A stretch of 64,000 bases of DNA from VXRN01 sp963664365 (lineage in GTDB: Bacteria > Chloroflexota > Dehalococcoidia > Lucifugimonadales > UBA1123), in the NCBI GenBank assembly GCA_963664365.1, contig OY761144.1, forward strand, positions 682,001 through 746,000, in the 5' to 3' direction. Shown in pieces: positions 33,176 to 41,338 of this stretch; within the stretch, counting starts at the first letter, position 1; each line of letters opens with the position of its first letter. The position numbers and the translations under genes were made by a program. Under the pieces are notes generated by a model. That model searched no databases, was not told where the DNA came from, and was given only the letters and a program-made list of their open reading frames with translations.

Positions 33176-35545
33176 CTAAGGTTCCGACCTCTCCCCCTTC
33201 GGCATCCGGTAGCCGACCCGAGGTTCGGTGAAGATATAGGTGGGATCGTCTGCATCGTCGCCCAGCTTGCGGCGGAGATTGCTTACGATGGTACGCATTG
33301 GCCGCACGTCGCCGCTCCTCTCGCCCCAGACCCGTTGCAGCAGATGGTCGTAGGTCAGCACGCGTCCGGAGTTGGACGAAAGCTCAGCGAGCATCCGATA
33401 CTCGATTGCCATCAACTCTACCGGGCGGCCGCCGAAGGTCACTTTGCGCTCGGCGTAGTCGATACTCAGGTCGCCCAGCGCATACGGCTCCGACGGTTCG
33501 GACGTCGCCCGCTTGCGCAGCGCCGCCCTGATTCTGGCGGCAAGCTCCGACTGAGAGAAAGGCTTTACGACGTAATCCACGGCCCCCATGTCGAAGGCCC
33601 TGACAATGAGGTCCTCCTGCCCGTAGGCCGACAGGAAGATGACCGGCGCGTCGCTCATCGTCAGTATGTCTTTCATCAACCTGATCCCGTCCGTGCCCGG
33701 CAGCATCAGGTCGAGCAGGATCAGATGGGGCCTTTCCGTCTCCACCAGACGGAGCGCCTCTTCCTGCTCCCCGGTCACTATCGGCGTGTAGCCGGCCTTG
33801 CTGAGAGCGTCCCGGACATACCTGAGATCCTCGGGGTTGTCGTCCACCGCGAGTACACGCGCCCGCTCCCCCGCTGCCCTCGCCGACGGCGGCGACGAAC
33901 GAGTCGGAAGCGGAGCGGCGCCGCTGGCCTCTTCGACCGTCGGAAGCGTGAAGGAGAAGCGGGCGCCCAGGCCGGGCCCGTCGCTCTCCGCCCAGATGCG
34001 GCCCCCGTGCGCCTCCACTATCCCCTTGCAGATCGCAAGGCCCAGGCCCGTGTTGCCCCTCTGCTCATCGGCGTCGATTCGCGAAAACTTCCTGAACAAG
34101 TGCGGCAGTCGTTCAGAGGGTATGCCCCTCCCATCGTCGGCGACCGAGAACACAACGTGGACGTCATTCCGAACGACGGCCATCCTGATGGCCGACGACT
34201 CCGGAGAGTGCCTGGCCGCGTTGGAGAGCAGGTTGACCAGCGCCTGGACGATGTGTCGCCTGTCCGCCATTACCAGGGGAAGGTTCGGCTCGATCTCTAT
34301 GGCGAGGTTGTTTCTGCCTCCCACGCTGAAGAAGGCGTTTCTCGCGCGGTCCACCACCACGGCCGCTTCTGACGGTTCGGCGTTGACGGTCAGCGTGCCC
34401 GTCTCGATGCGGGCCACGTCCAGCAGATCGTCAACCAGACTGTGCATGTGGTCGGCCTGATCCTCGATGATCCGGAAGAACTGTCGGACCACGGCCGGGT
34501 CGAGGTCGGTGGTCGAACCCAAGGCGGTGGCGGCGGAACCCTTGATGGAGGTCAGAGGGGCGCGCAACTCATGGCTCACCATCGCCAAGAACTCCGCCCG
34601 CAGCCGCTCCATCTCCTCCAGCGGCGTCATATCCTGCATGGTGATCATCGCGGTCTCGATCTCGCCCTCATCCGATAGGATCGGCGTTGCGTTGATGATG
34701 AGAGGGATCGTCCGACCGTCGAGAGACTCCACGACGATCTGCTCGGCTCGCGTCGTCTCGCCGGTGCTCAGCGCCTGGGCCACCGGGGACTGCCCCAGAA
34801 ATATCTCCCTGCCGTCAGCACGCCGAAAGGTCAGCGACCCAATCAGATCATCGTCCGACTGGTCCGGGGCGCGCAGGGTGTCGGCGATCCTTTTCGCCTC
34901 CCTGTTGAACGACAACGGGGCGCCCGTCGCGGCGTCGAAGACCGCAACGCCCACCGGCGAGGTGTTGATCAGCGTCTCAAGGTCGGTTCGCGCGCGCTGC
35001 TCCTCCCGGTGCCTCCGCGCGTTGGAGATTGCCATCGCCGCCTGGGAGGCGAACATCACCAGCGTGTCCTCATCCTCCTGGGTGAACTCAACGCCGCTAT
35101 ACTTGTCCGATACAATGACGATGCCGAAGCGCCTCCCCCTGTGACGGATGGGCGCTCCCAAGAAGCCATTTACAGGTCCTAGAGGCGGAGCCACGTGGGG
35201 AAGGCCAAGCGACGCGGTGTGGACGCGGAAGTCCTCCACCCTGAAGGGATCGGACATCCCTATCAAGTAGTGGAAGAACTCGATGCCGCCCGGCAGGGCG
35301 ACCGCCAGCCGGTGCTGCTCCTCAGTCAGGCCGGAGGTGACGAACGCTTGGAGCTGCCCGGAGTCGTCGAGAACGATGAGGGCCCCCTTGCTGGCTCCGC
35401 TCAGCGCTCTCGCCCCGTCCACCACCTCCTGCAGCACAGTGCCCAAGTCTAGATCCTCGGTGATGCGAAGGCTCACCTCGCTCAGCTTGGAGAGGCGCAT
35501 GCGCAGGTCCTCTATCTCTCGCATCGGATCTTCCGGCCGATTCAT
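33176..35545 (-). CDS. Hybrid GAF-PAS histidine kinase fused to OmpR-type response regulator
   Basis: The 789-residue protein holds a whole two-component path. In order: short coiled coil, GAF domain (about 20-175), PAS domain (about 190-310), HisKA with His in MVSHELRAPLTSIKG (about 325), HATPase (N box NLLSNAARH; DDGRGIPSERLPHLF; GNTGLGLAICKG), receiver (VLAVDDN; phosphorylated Asp in ILLDLMLPGTDG; Lys in DYVVKPFS) and a winged-helix output (VLTYDHLLQRVWG, then IVSNLRRKLGDD). There is no membrane segment, so the GAF/PAS part must sense a cytoplasmic cue. The ATG at 35545 has AAGGTG upstream; the longer frame from TTG 35617 abuts the -10 box and cannot be transcribed from it. Confidence 0.9.
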   Translation of the reverse strand: MNRPEDPMREIEDLRMRLSKLSEVSLRITEDLDLGTVLQEVVDGARALSGASKGALIVLDDSGQLQAFVTSGLTEEQHRLAVALPGGIEFFHYLIGMSDPFRVEDFRVHTASLGLPHVAPPLGPVNGFLGAPIRHRGRRFGIVIVSDKYSGVEFTQEDEDTLVMFASQAAMAISNARRHREEQRARTDLETLINTSPVGVAVFDAATGAPLSFNREAKRIADTLRAPDQSDDDLIGSLTFRRADGREIFLGQSPVAQALSTGETTRAEQIVVESLDGRTIPLIINATPILSDEGEIETAMITMQDMTPLEEMERLRAEFLAMVSHELRAPLTSIKGSAATALGSTTDLDPAVVRQFFRIIEDQADHMHSLVDDLLDVARIETGTLTVNAEPSEAAVVVDRARNAFFSVGGRNNLAIEIEPNLPLVMADRRHIVQALVNLLSNAARHSPESSAIRMAVVRNDVHVVFSVADDGRGIPSERLPHLFRKFSRIDADEQRGNTGLGLAICKGIVEAHGGRIWAESDGPGLGARFSFTLPTVEEASGAAPLPTRSSPPSARAAGERARVLAVDDNPEDLRYVRDALSKAGYTPIVTGEQEEALRLVETERPHLILLDLMLPGTDGIRLMKDILTMSDAPVIFLSAYGQEDLIVRAFDMGAVDYVVKPFSQSELAARIRAALRKRATSEPSEPYALGDLSIDYAERKVTFGGRPVELMAIEYRMLAELSSNSGRVLTYDHLLQRVWGERSGDVRPMRTIVSNLRRKLGDDADDPTYIFTEPRVGYRMPKGERSEP

Positions 35546-35617
35546 GTCGTCACCTTGAATTGCGCCCTGCGCTCCCTGACCTCGTTGAGTGCCTGGATTC
35601 GAGACATTATGGGCCAA

Positions 35618-35645
35618 TTATCCCATCCCTAGAGATAATTTACAA
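35618..35645 (-). promoter_or_regulatory. Candidate promoter of the hybrid kinase gene
   Basis: On the minus strand TTGTAA (35640-35645) and GATAAT (35618-35623) are separated by 16 bases, giving a start near 35610 and a leader of about 65 bases to the ATG at 35545. Confidence 0.45.
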
Positions 35646-35861
35646 GACTTTATGGAAAACAGGCCCAAACTTTACGGCTACTTTACATGAAGGTTGTAGA
35701 ATGAGAAGTGGCTTTGCGCCAACTAGGAGATACTCGAATGGTACCCCGATATTCTTGAGACGCCGGGCACGCTGGCAGTGTCCGCCGTCGAGATGCCCGC
35801 TGTTGAGGCTTCCTACGCCAAACTCGACCATTCGCATGAAGGCTTCTCATAATCCGGAACT

Positions 35862-36773
35862 ATGTCATCCATCAATTTTCACCAGTTATCCATCTTCAAC
35901 GTCGTCGCCCGCGTTGGGAACATCACGAAGGCCGCTGCCGAGTTGGACATTAGCCAGCCCGCGGTGTCGCTCCAGATCAAGCAGTTGGAGCGCAGCCTTC
36001 GGACCACGCTCGTGATCCGACTGCGCACGGGCATCGAACTGACCGACACGGGCGAGGCGGTGTACAGGTACGCGAAGCGGATATTTTCGCTGGCCGATGA
36101 GATGCGTCACGCAATCCAGGATATCGAGGGCCTGAACGTGGGCAGATTGATAATTGGATCGTCGTCCACCCCTGGGGAGTGCATACTTCCCGCGATTATC
36201 GGCGCGTTTCACTCACGCTACCCCAAGGTGGAGGTGTCGCTTGCCATATCGAACACGCAGACGGTAGTGGACCAGATACTGAATGGGCAGTTGGATCTTG
36301 GGATGGCCGGTGCTCCTGTCAAACGCAACGGCCTGGTGTCTTTCCCATACGCAAACGACGAGGTGGTGCTGGTGTCCTCGTCCTCCCATCCGCTCGCGTG
36401 GAACAGTCGCTCCAGTATCGCCGACATCGACGGTCAGCCGTTCATAATGAGAGAGTCGGGCTCGGCGACGAGAAAAGCGGCAGAAGCCAGCTTCGCCCGG
36501 AGCGGCGTGCGAGTGAACGTCGTCATGGAGTTGGGCAGCAACGAGGCTGTGAAGCGCGCCGCGGCGGCAGGCCTTGGACTGGGCGTGCTTTCCAAGTTCT
36601 CGGTTGGCCCGGACGTCGCGGCAGGATATCTTAGCGTCCTGAGCGTGGAGGGTTGGAAGTGCGAACGCCCGCTTACAGTCTTCTATCGCGACGACGGGCA
36701 CATTTCCATGGCTCAGCGCGCGTTCCTGGCCGTGCTGAGGTCTGAGAGCCCGCTTCCGCCGCCGCCGTTCTAG
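35862..36773 (+). CDS. LysR family transcriptional regulator
   Basis: The 303-residue protein has the N-terminal winged HTH (FHQLSIFNVVARVGNITKAA, ISQPAVSLQIKQLER) and a periplasmic-binding-protein-like effector domain from residue 90 (GRLIIGSSSTPGECILPAII, then DLGMAGAPVKRNGL). It resembles CysB/CbbR-type regulators. A CATAAT box about 15 bases before the ATG is the only promoter hint. No divergently transcribed partner is close except the hybrid kinase 245 bases away, so its target is unclear. The C-terminus ends in a proline run (PLPPPPF). Confidence 0.92.
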   Translation: MSSINFHQLSIFNVVARVGNITKAAAELDISQPAVSLQIKQLERSLRTTLVIRLRTGIELTDTGEAVYRYAKRIFSLADEMRHAIQDIEGLNVGRLIIGSSSTPGECILPAIIGAFHSRYPKVEVSLAISNTQTVVDQILNGQLDLGMAGAPVKRNGLVSFPYANDEVVLVSSSSHPLAWNSRSSIADIDGQPFIMRESGSATRKAAEASFARSGVRVNVVMELGSNEAVKRAAAAGLGLGVLSKFSVGPDVAAGYLSVLSVEGWKCERPLTVFYRDDGHISMAQRAFLAVLRSESPLPPPPF

Positions 36774-36848
36774 CTATTCATGCGTTCCGTCAACTTCGGA
36801 ATATGTTGGCAGTCTCCTATTTGACGGAACCTGTGTCACTTTAGTAGG

Positions 36849-36996
36849 CTCCCCCGCGCGCAAGCGCGAAAATCCTTCCGTCTATCAGGATCCGCTGGGT
36901 GTCTATGTCTCCCCCCCGCGCGAGCGCGAAAATCCTCCTCCGTTGCTGAAGGTGAACCCCTCCGGCACGCTCCCCCCCGCGCGAGCGCGAAAATCC
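36849..36996. repeat. Three CRISPR-like palindromic repeats, 60-61 bp period
   Basis: Three copies of about 27 bases, CTCCCCC(CC)GCGCG then AGCGCGAAAATCC, start near 36849, 36909 and 36970. They are separated by unrelated 33-34-base spacers. The core CGCGCGAGCGCG is near-palindromic. The geometry is CRISPR-like, but there are only three units, the first differs, and no cas gene is in the window. It directly precedes the long tandem array. Confidence 0.6.
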
Positions 36997-36999
36997 CCT

Positions 37000-38268
37000 C
37001 TCCCTGAACATCTCCCAATCCCCCAACCAACCCATCCTGCCAATCCTCCAATCCCGTAAATCCTGCTTCTGACAACATCCCGACCGCCCCCACTGTCATT
37101 CCGAGCGCAGCGAGGAATCTAAAATCCCTGAACATCCCCCAATCCCCCAAACCAACCACCATCCCAATCCCCCAACCAACCCATCCTGCCAATCCTCCAA
37201 TCCCGTAAATCCTGCTTCTGACAACATCCCGACCGCCCCCACTGTCATTCCGAGCGCAGCGAGGAATCTAAAATCCCTGAACATCCCCCAATCCCCCAAA
37301 CCAACCACCATCCCAACCCCCCAACCAACCCATCCTGCCAATCCTCCCCATCCCGTAAATCCTGCTTCTGACAACATCCCGACCGCCCCCACTGTCATTC
37401 CGAGCGCAGCGAGGAATCTAAAATCCCTGAACATCCCCCAATCCCCCAAACCAACCACCATCCCAATCCCCCAACCAACCCATCCTGCCAATCCTCCAAT
37501 CCCCTAAATCCTGCTTCTGACAACATCCCGACCGCCCCCACTGTCATTCCGAGCGCAGCGAGGAATCTAAAATCCCTGAACATCCCCCAATCCCCCAAAC
37601 CAACCACCATCCCAATCCCCCAACCAACCCATCCTGCCAATCCTCCCAATCCCGCAAATCCTGCTTCTGACAACATCCCGACCGCCCCCACTGTCATTCC
37701 AAGCGCAGCGAGAAATCTAAAATCCCCGAACATCCCCCAATCCCCCAAACCAACCACCATCCCAATCCCCCAACCAACCCATCCTGCCAATCCTCCCAAT
37801 CCCGCAAATCCTGCTTCTGACAACATCCCGACCGCCCCCACTGTCATTCCGAGCGCAGCGAGGAATCTAAAATCCCTGAACATCCCCCAATCCCCCAAAC
37901 CAACCACCATCCCAATCCCCCAACCAACCCATCCTGCCAATCCTCCAATCCCGTAAATCCTGCTTCTGACAACATCCCGACCGCCCCCACTGTCATTCCG
38001 AGCGCAGCGAGGAATCTAAAATCCCTGAACATCCCCCAATCCCCCAAACCAACCACCATCCCAATCCCCCAACCAACCCATCCTGCCAATCCTCCAATCC
38101 CGTAAATCCTGCTTCTGACAACATCCCGACCGCCCCCACTGTCATTCCAAGCGCAGCGAGGAATCTAAAATCCCTGAACATCCCCCAATCCCCCAAACCA
38201 ACCACCATCCCAATCCCCCAACCAACCCATCCTGCCAATCCTCCCCATCCCGTAAATCCTGCTTCTAC
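37000..38268. repeat. Tandem array, about 8.5 units of 149-150 bp
   Basis: Near-identical units recur at 37092, 37241, 37391, 37540, 37690, 37840, 37989 and 38138 (position of the ACTGTCATTCC element in each). Each unit contains TGTCATTCCGAGCGCAGCGA with GGAATCTAAAATCC, then C-rich runs CATCCCCCAATCCCCCAAACC and CATCCTGCCAATCCTCC. The array ends at TCCTGCTTCTACCCC, abutting the promoter of the terminase cassette. The minus strand can be read as hydrophobic Gly-rich repeats (MAGWVGWGIGMVVGLGDWG), but the 149-base units break the frame and there is no ribosome site, so I treat it as non-coding. Confidence 0.93.
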
Positions 38269-38271
38269 CCC

Positions 38272-38300
38272 TTGACACCAGCCCAAAGACCATGTATTCT
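38272..38300 (+). promoter_or_regulatory. Strong promoter of the terminase cassette
   Basis: A perfect TTGACA (38272-38277) and TATTCT (38295-38300) are separated by 17 bases. The same sequence, inverted, precedes the paralogous gene at 51001-51900. It starts four bases after the last array unit ends. Confidence 0.75.
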
Positions 38301-38346
38301 AAACAGAACTGTCGTACACCCACTATCCACTAACCACTATCCACCA

Positions 38347-39243
38347 ATGACCACCACAACACAACAGACACCATCTAACCCGGCCCTCGACTTCGCCAAC
38401 GCCATCCGCGAGGAAACCGACAACGGTCTCGAACTCATCGAGATCCTACACGATATCGCCCAAGGCAACGACCAGAAGGCCACCCCCAACGACCGCATCA
38501 CTGCCGCCAACATCCTCGCCGACAGAGGATTCGGCAAATGCCCCAGGCAAATCGACCCCAATCCGGCCCCAACACCCAAATCCGACGCCAACGACGTAGG
38601 GGCGATTCGCGAATCGCCCTCGGTGCCCGCCGCCAACCCCCGCCCCGTAACCCAAATCAAAGACTCCCTAGACCAAACCCTAGGCCCTGCTCCAACTACC
38701 CACTCGCCACAATCTACTAACCACTATTCACAATCCACCATCCACTTCACCATCCAACAACACATCATCGAAATCACCAACAACGGACAGACCATCCGAG
38801 ACACACTCAAAGAAATAGCCCGGGCCAAAGACGACCCGAAAGTCACGCCCTACCACCGCGCAAGAGCCGCGCGTATCCTGCTCGACCGTCTCCTCGGAAC
38901 CGACAGCGCCCTCGAAACGAGGACCAAACCCTACGTCCGCCCCGTCAGACAAATCGACCCCGACGACCTGGCCGAATTCCGCGCCAAGCTCCGGCGAATG
39001 GAGGACGAGGGCACACTCACACCCTACCCGGACGGTCGCAGAGACAACATAACCGTGCCTGAGATACCCGAATGGTTCGACCCGACCCCCTACCTGGACG
39101 AAGCTTCCGAAAAGTTCGAGGCCGACATCAAGATGCGGCTCGAACGACAGAAAGCATGGCCCGCCATCGAAGAACGAAGGCGGAAGAAACTCGCCAAAAT
39201 ATACCCCTCACACTCCGAAGACGACAAACCGCCGGACCCATGA
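38347..39243 (+). CDS. Putative terminase small subunit, copy 1
   Basis: The 298-residue protein has three parts. Residues 1-75 are helical (ALDFANAIREETDNGLELIE, NDRITAANILADRGFGK), resembling a DNA-binding or HTH-like unit. Residues 80-155 are a Pro/Ser/Thr linker that includes GAIRESPSVPAANP, encoded by a dispersed palindrome, and NHYSQSTIHF from short repeats also found upstream of the gene. The C-terminal part repeats the first theme (TPYHRARAARILLDRLLG) and ends in charged helices (RRRKKLAKIYPSHSEDD). Its ATGA overlap with the terminase large subunit gene supports a small-subunit role, which is inference. A close paralogue is at 51001-51900. Confidence 0.7.
   Translation: MTTTTQQTPSNPALDFANAIREETDNGLELIEILHDIAQGNDQKATPNDRITAANILADRGFGKCPRQIDPNPAPTPKSDANDVGAIRESPSVPAANPRPVTQIKDSLDQTLGPAPTTHSPQSTNHYSQSTIHFTIQQHIIEITNNGQTIRDTLKEIARAKDDPKVTPYHRARAARILLDRLLGTDSALETRTKPYVRPVRQIDPDDLAEFRAKLRRMEDEGTLTPYPDGRRDNITVPEIPEWFDPTPYLDEASEKFEADIKMRLERQKAWPAIEERRRKKLAKIYPSHSEDDKPPDP
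38600..38619. repeat. Palindromic repeat inside coding sequence, copy 1
   Basis: GGGCGATTCGCGAATCGCCC is a perfect 20-base palindrome within the linker of the putative small terminase gene. The same palindrome, with its flanks, is in the paralogue at 51631-51650. Confidence 0.85.
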
Positions 39244-40574
39244 ACATGACGACCGCCGACAACCTAATATCGGAGATCATCGACCGGCTGAGCCGATTTC
39301 CATGCGCACAGCGTGCGGCATTCCTAGACGCCTCTTTAAAGATGCTCGACAAAGATGACCGACTCAGGCTCCAACACGCATGGGAACTCCACGCCCGGCC
39401 GGACCAACTCCCGCCGCCCGGCAACTGGAACACCTGGCTGATCCTTGCCGGACGTGGCTTCGGAAAGACACGCACTGGCGCCGAATGGGTCCGCGCCCAG
39501 ACAGAGACCGGACGCGCCCGGCGAGTAGCCCTCGTCGCCCGATCGCTCGACGAAGCCCAATCCGTCATGATCGAAGGCGAGTCAGGCATCCTAAATACCT
39601 CACCGCCCTGGCACATGCCCACCTACGAACCATCCAAGCGCAAACTCACCTGGCCCAACGGCGCCCGCGCCCTCACCTTCTCAAGCCACGAACCCGACCA
39701 ACTAAGAGGCCCACAATTCGACGCCGCATGGTGCGACGAACTCGCCTCATGGCAGTACCCCAACCAGACCTGGAACAACCTCAACTTCGCCCTCCGGCTC
39801 GGGCAGCCCCCTAAGTGCGTCGTCACCACCACGCCCAGGCCCATCGAACTGATCAGAAGCCTGCCCGTCAGCCCAGGCGTCCACGTCACACGCGGCTCAA
39901 CCTTCGACAACCGCGACAATCTCGCCCCATCCTTCTTCAACGGCATTATCGAACGCTACGACGGCACGCGCCTCGGACGACAGGAAATCCACGCCGAACT
40001 CGCCGATGAGTACGAAGACGCCCTCTGGAAACGCGAATGGATAGAAGACGCCCGACTCGCGAACCACCCGCCCGTAGCCCGCATCGTCGTCGCCATAGAC
40101 CCCGCAATGTCCGCCAAGCCCAGCAGCTCCGAGACCGGAATAGTCGTCGTCGGCGCCGACATGCACCGCGAACATGCCTACGTCATCGCCGACGAGTCCG
40201 GCCGGCTCACCCCCCAGGGCTGGGCGATGCGAGCCGTCCACCTATTCGACAAGTTCAATGCCTCCCGAATCATCGCCGAAGACAACGCCGGCGGAGACCT
40301 CGTCAAGTCCACTCTCAAAGCCGCCGTCCCCCGCTCTCTCCCCTACAAGGGCATCAAAGCCAGGACCGGCAAATACCTACGCGCCGAACCCGTAGCCGCC
40401 CTCTACGAACAGGGACGAGTCCACCACGTAGGCCGCTTCCCCGAACTCGAAGACCAGATGTGTACCTGGTCCGCCGAACTCGGACCCTCCGGCTCCCCCG
40501 ACCGCGCCGACGCCCTAGTCCACGCCATTACCGAACTGATGATAGAACGAATACCAATCAAAATCTGGGTCTAA
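39240..40574 (+). CDS. terL: Phage/GTA-type terminase large subunit
   Basis: The 444-residue protein is a complete DNA-packaging motor. The ATPase has Walker A LAGRGFGKTRTGAEW (residues 69-83), Walker B AAWCDELASW (162-171) and the coupling motif VTTTPRP (195-201). The RNase H-like nuclease has Asp287 in VAIDPAMS, Glu347 in IIAEDNAGGDL and Asp424 in DRADALVHAI. Length and motif spacing match gene transfer agent (g2-type) and related Terminase_6 proteins. The ATG at 39240 overlaps the previous stop. No portal, protease, capsid or tail gene is in the window, so it is not a recognisable prophage. Confidence 0.9.
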   Translation: MNMTTADNLISEIIDRLSRFPCAQRAAFLDASLKMLDKDDRLRLQHAWELHARPDQLPPPGNWNTWLILAGRGFGKTRTGAEWVRAQTETGRARRVALVARSLDEAQSVMIEGESGILNTSPPWHMPTYEPSKRKLTWPNGARALTFSSHEPDQLRGPQFDAAWCDELASWQYPNQTWNNLNFALRLGQPPKCVVTTTPRPIELIRSLPVSPGVHVTRGSTFDNRDNLAPSFFNGIIERYDGTRLGRQEIHAELADEYEDALWKREWIEDARLANHPPVARIVVAIDPAMSAKPSSSETGIVVVGADMHREHAYVIADESGRLTPQGWAMRAVHLFDKFNASRIIAEDNAGGDLVKSTLKAAVPRSLPYKGIKARTGKYLRAEPVAALYEQGRVHHVGRFPELEDQMCTWSAELGPSGSPDRADALVHAITELMIERIPIKIWV

Positions 40575-40880
40575 CCACCATCCCATAAACCCTATCCTGA
40601 ACATCCTCCACATCCGGCAAATCCTGATTCAGACACCCGCCCAAAATCAGCGAAATCACCCCAATCACAAAAATCACAGTTCAGACAACCCTTCGCGCCC
40701 CTTTGTGTCCTTGCGCCATTCCGTTAGATTCGACGCCTACCAAACTGACACAGCTTCGTGACCTTGACTGAGACTCAGCCGGAATGTAGCATTGTGATAT
40801 GCTATTAGCAGTTTTGGCGGCAGTCATGTATGATTGGTCAAAGTTGTTCTTCTTACGAAAGAAGACTAGGGAGATAAGGA
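40575..40880. other. Intergenic region with repeat remnants and operator-like palindromes
   Basis: Its left part holds degenerate array-like sequence (ATCCCATAAACCC, CATCCTCCACATCC), then the dispersed repeat shared with 23321-23364 (here 40644-40687), and TTCGCGCCCCTTTGTGTCC, which recurs inverted near 52055-52088. Its right part holds regulatory signals for the signalling operon. No gene is visible. Confidence 0.7.
40787..40834 (+). promoter_or_regulatory. Promoter and palindromic operator of the signalling operon
   Basis: TTAGCA (40805-40810) and TATGAT (40829-40834) are 18 bases apart. The -35 box overlaps a perfect palindrome TGCTA-T-TAGCA (40800-40810), and a further half-site TAGCAT lies at 40787-40792. 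Overlap with the -35 box suggests repression by a dimeric regulator. Confidence 0.5.
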
Positions 40881-41219
40881 ATGGGATTCACAATCGAACG
40901 CGACAGCGGGATCTTGATAGTAAAAGCCGAGGGGCGTTTGGACGGCACCAACGCTCAGGAGTTCCAGAGTGGACTATCCGAGCAGATCGGCGATGACGAC
41001 CGAGCCGTAATCCTCGACCTCGAACAACTGTCATACATCAGCAGCGCAGGCTTGCGAGTCATCCTCCTCACCGCCAAGGCGCTCCAGAGGCAGGATGCCG
41101 CGCTGGCCGTGTGCTCTCTTTCGGAACCGATCCGCGAGGTCTTCGCGATCAGCGGCTTCGACAAGATAATCACGGTTCGCGATTCGCAGGCTGAAGCAAT
41201 CTCAGCTCTCAATGGATGA
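40881..41219 (+). CDS. STAS-domain anti-sigma factor antagonist (RsbV-like)
   Basis: The 112-residue protein is a single STAS domain: GILIVKAEGRLDGTNAQEFQ, then AVILDLEQLSYISSAGLRV, with the phosphorylatable Ser in the YISSAGLR loop. In partner switching the unphosphorylated form binds the RsbW-type kinase and frees its target; the kinase phosphorylates this Ser and the PP2C phosphatase removes it. Both partners are encoded downstream. GGGAGATAAGGA precedes the ATG. It is the first gene of a five-gene operon. Confidence 0.9.
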   Translation: MGFTIERDSGILIVKAEGRLDGTNAQEFQSGLSEQIGDDDRAVILDLEQLSYISSAGLRVILLTAKALQRQDAALAVCSLSEPIREVFAISGFDKIITVRDSQAEAISALNG

Positions 41220-41338
41220 GCGCGTCCGAACTCGTCCCTTCGTATCCGCCGATTGAGGAGCGATACGGGGCAGAGTCGGAAAATGAGACGATCTATCAAA
41301 GAAACCTGAATTCGCTGCCTGTTTAGGGGTGCCCAAGT

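Noticed and set aside
33137..34372. Long plus-strand reading frame of 411 codons
   Set aside because: It is antisense to the hybrid histidine kinase, is Arg/Pro-rich and has no recognisable domain.
35560..36015. Plus-strand frame of 151 codons before and into the LysR gene
   Set aside because: It overlaps the LysR start in another frame, has no ribosome site and no protein-like pattern.
36849..36996. Annotation as a CRISPR array
   Set aside because: Only three imperfect repeats, a near-palindromic GC-rich core, homopolymer variation and no cas genes; kept as a repeat and a low-confidence finding.
37096..38286. Five long minus-strand reading frames of repeated MAGWVGWGIGMVVGLGDWG units
   Set aside because: They arise from the tandem array, lack ribosome sites, and break at every 149-base unit; the array is better explained as non-coding.
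36774..40880. Prophage
   Set aside because: Apart from the terminase pair there is no portal, capsid, tail, integrase or lysis gene, and both sides are ordinary chromosomal genes.
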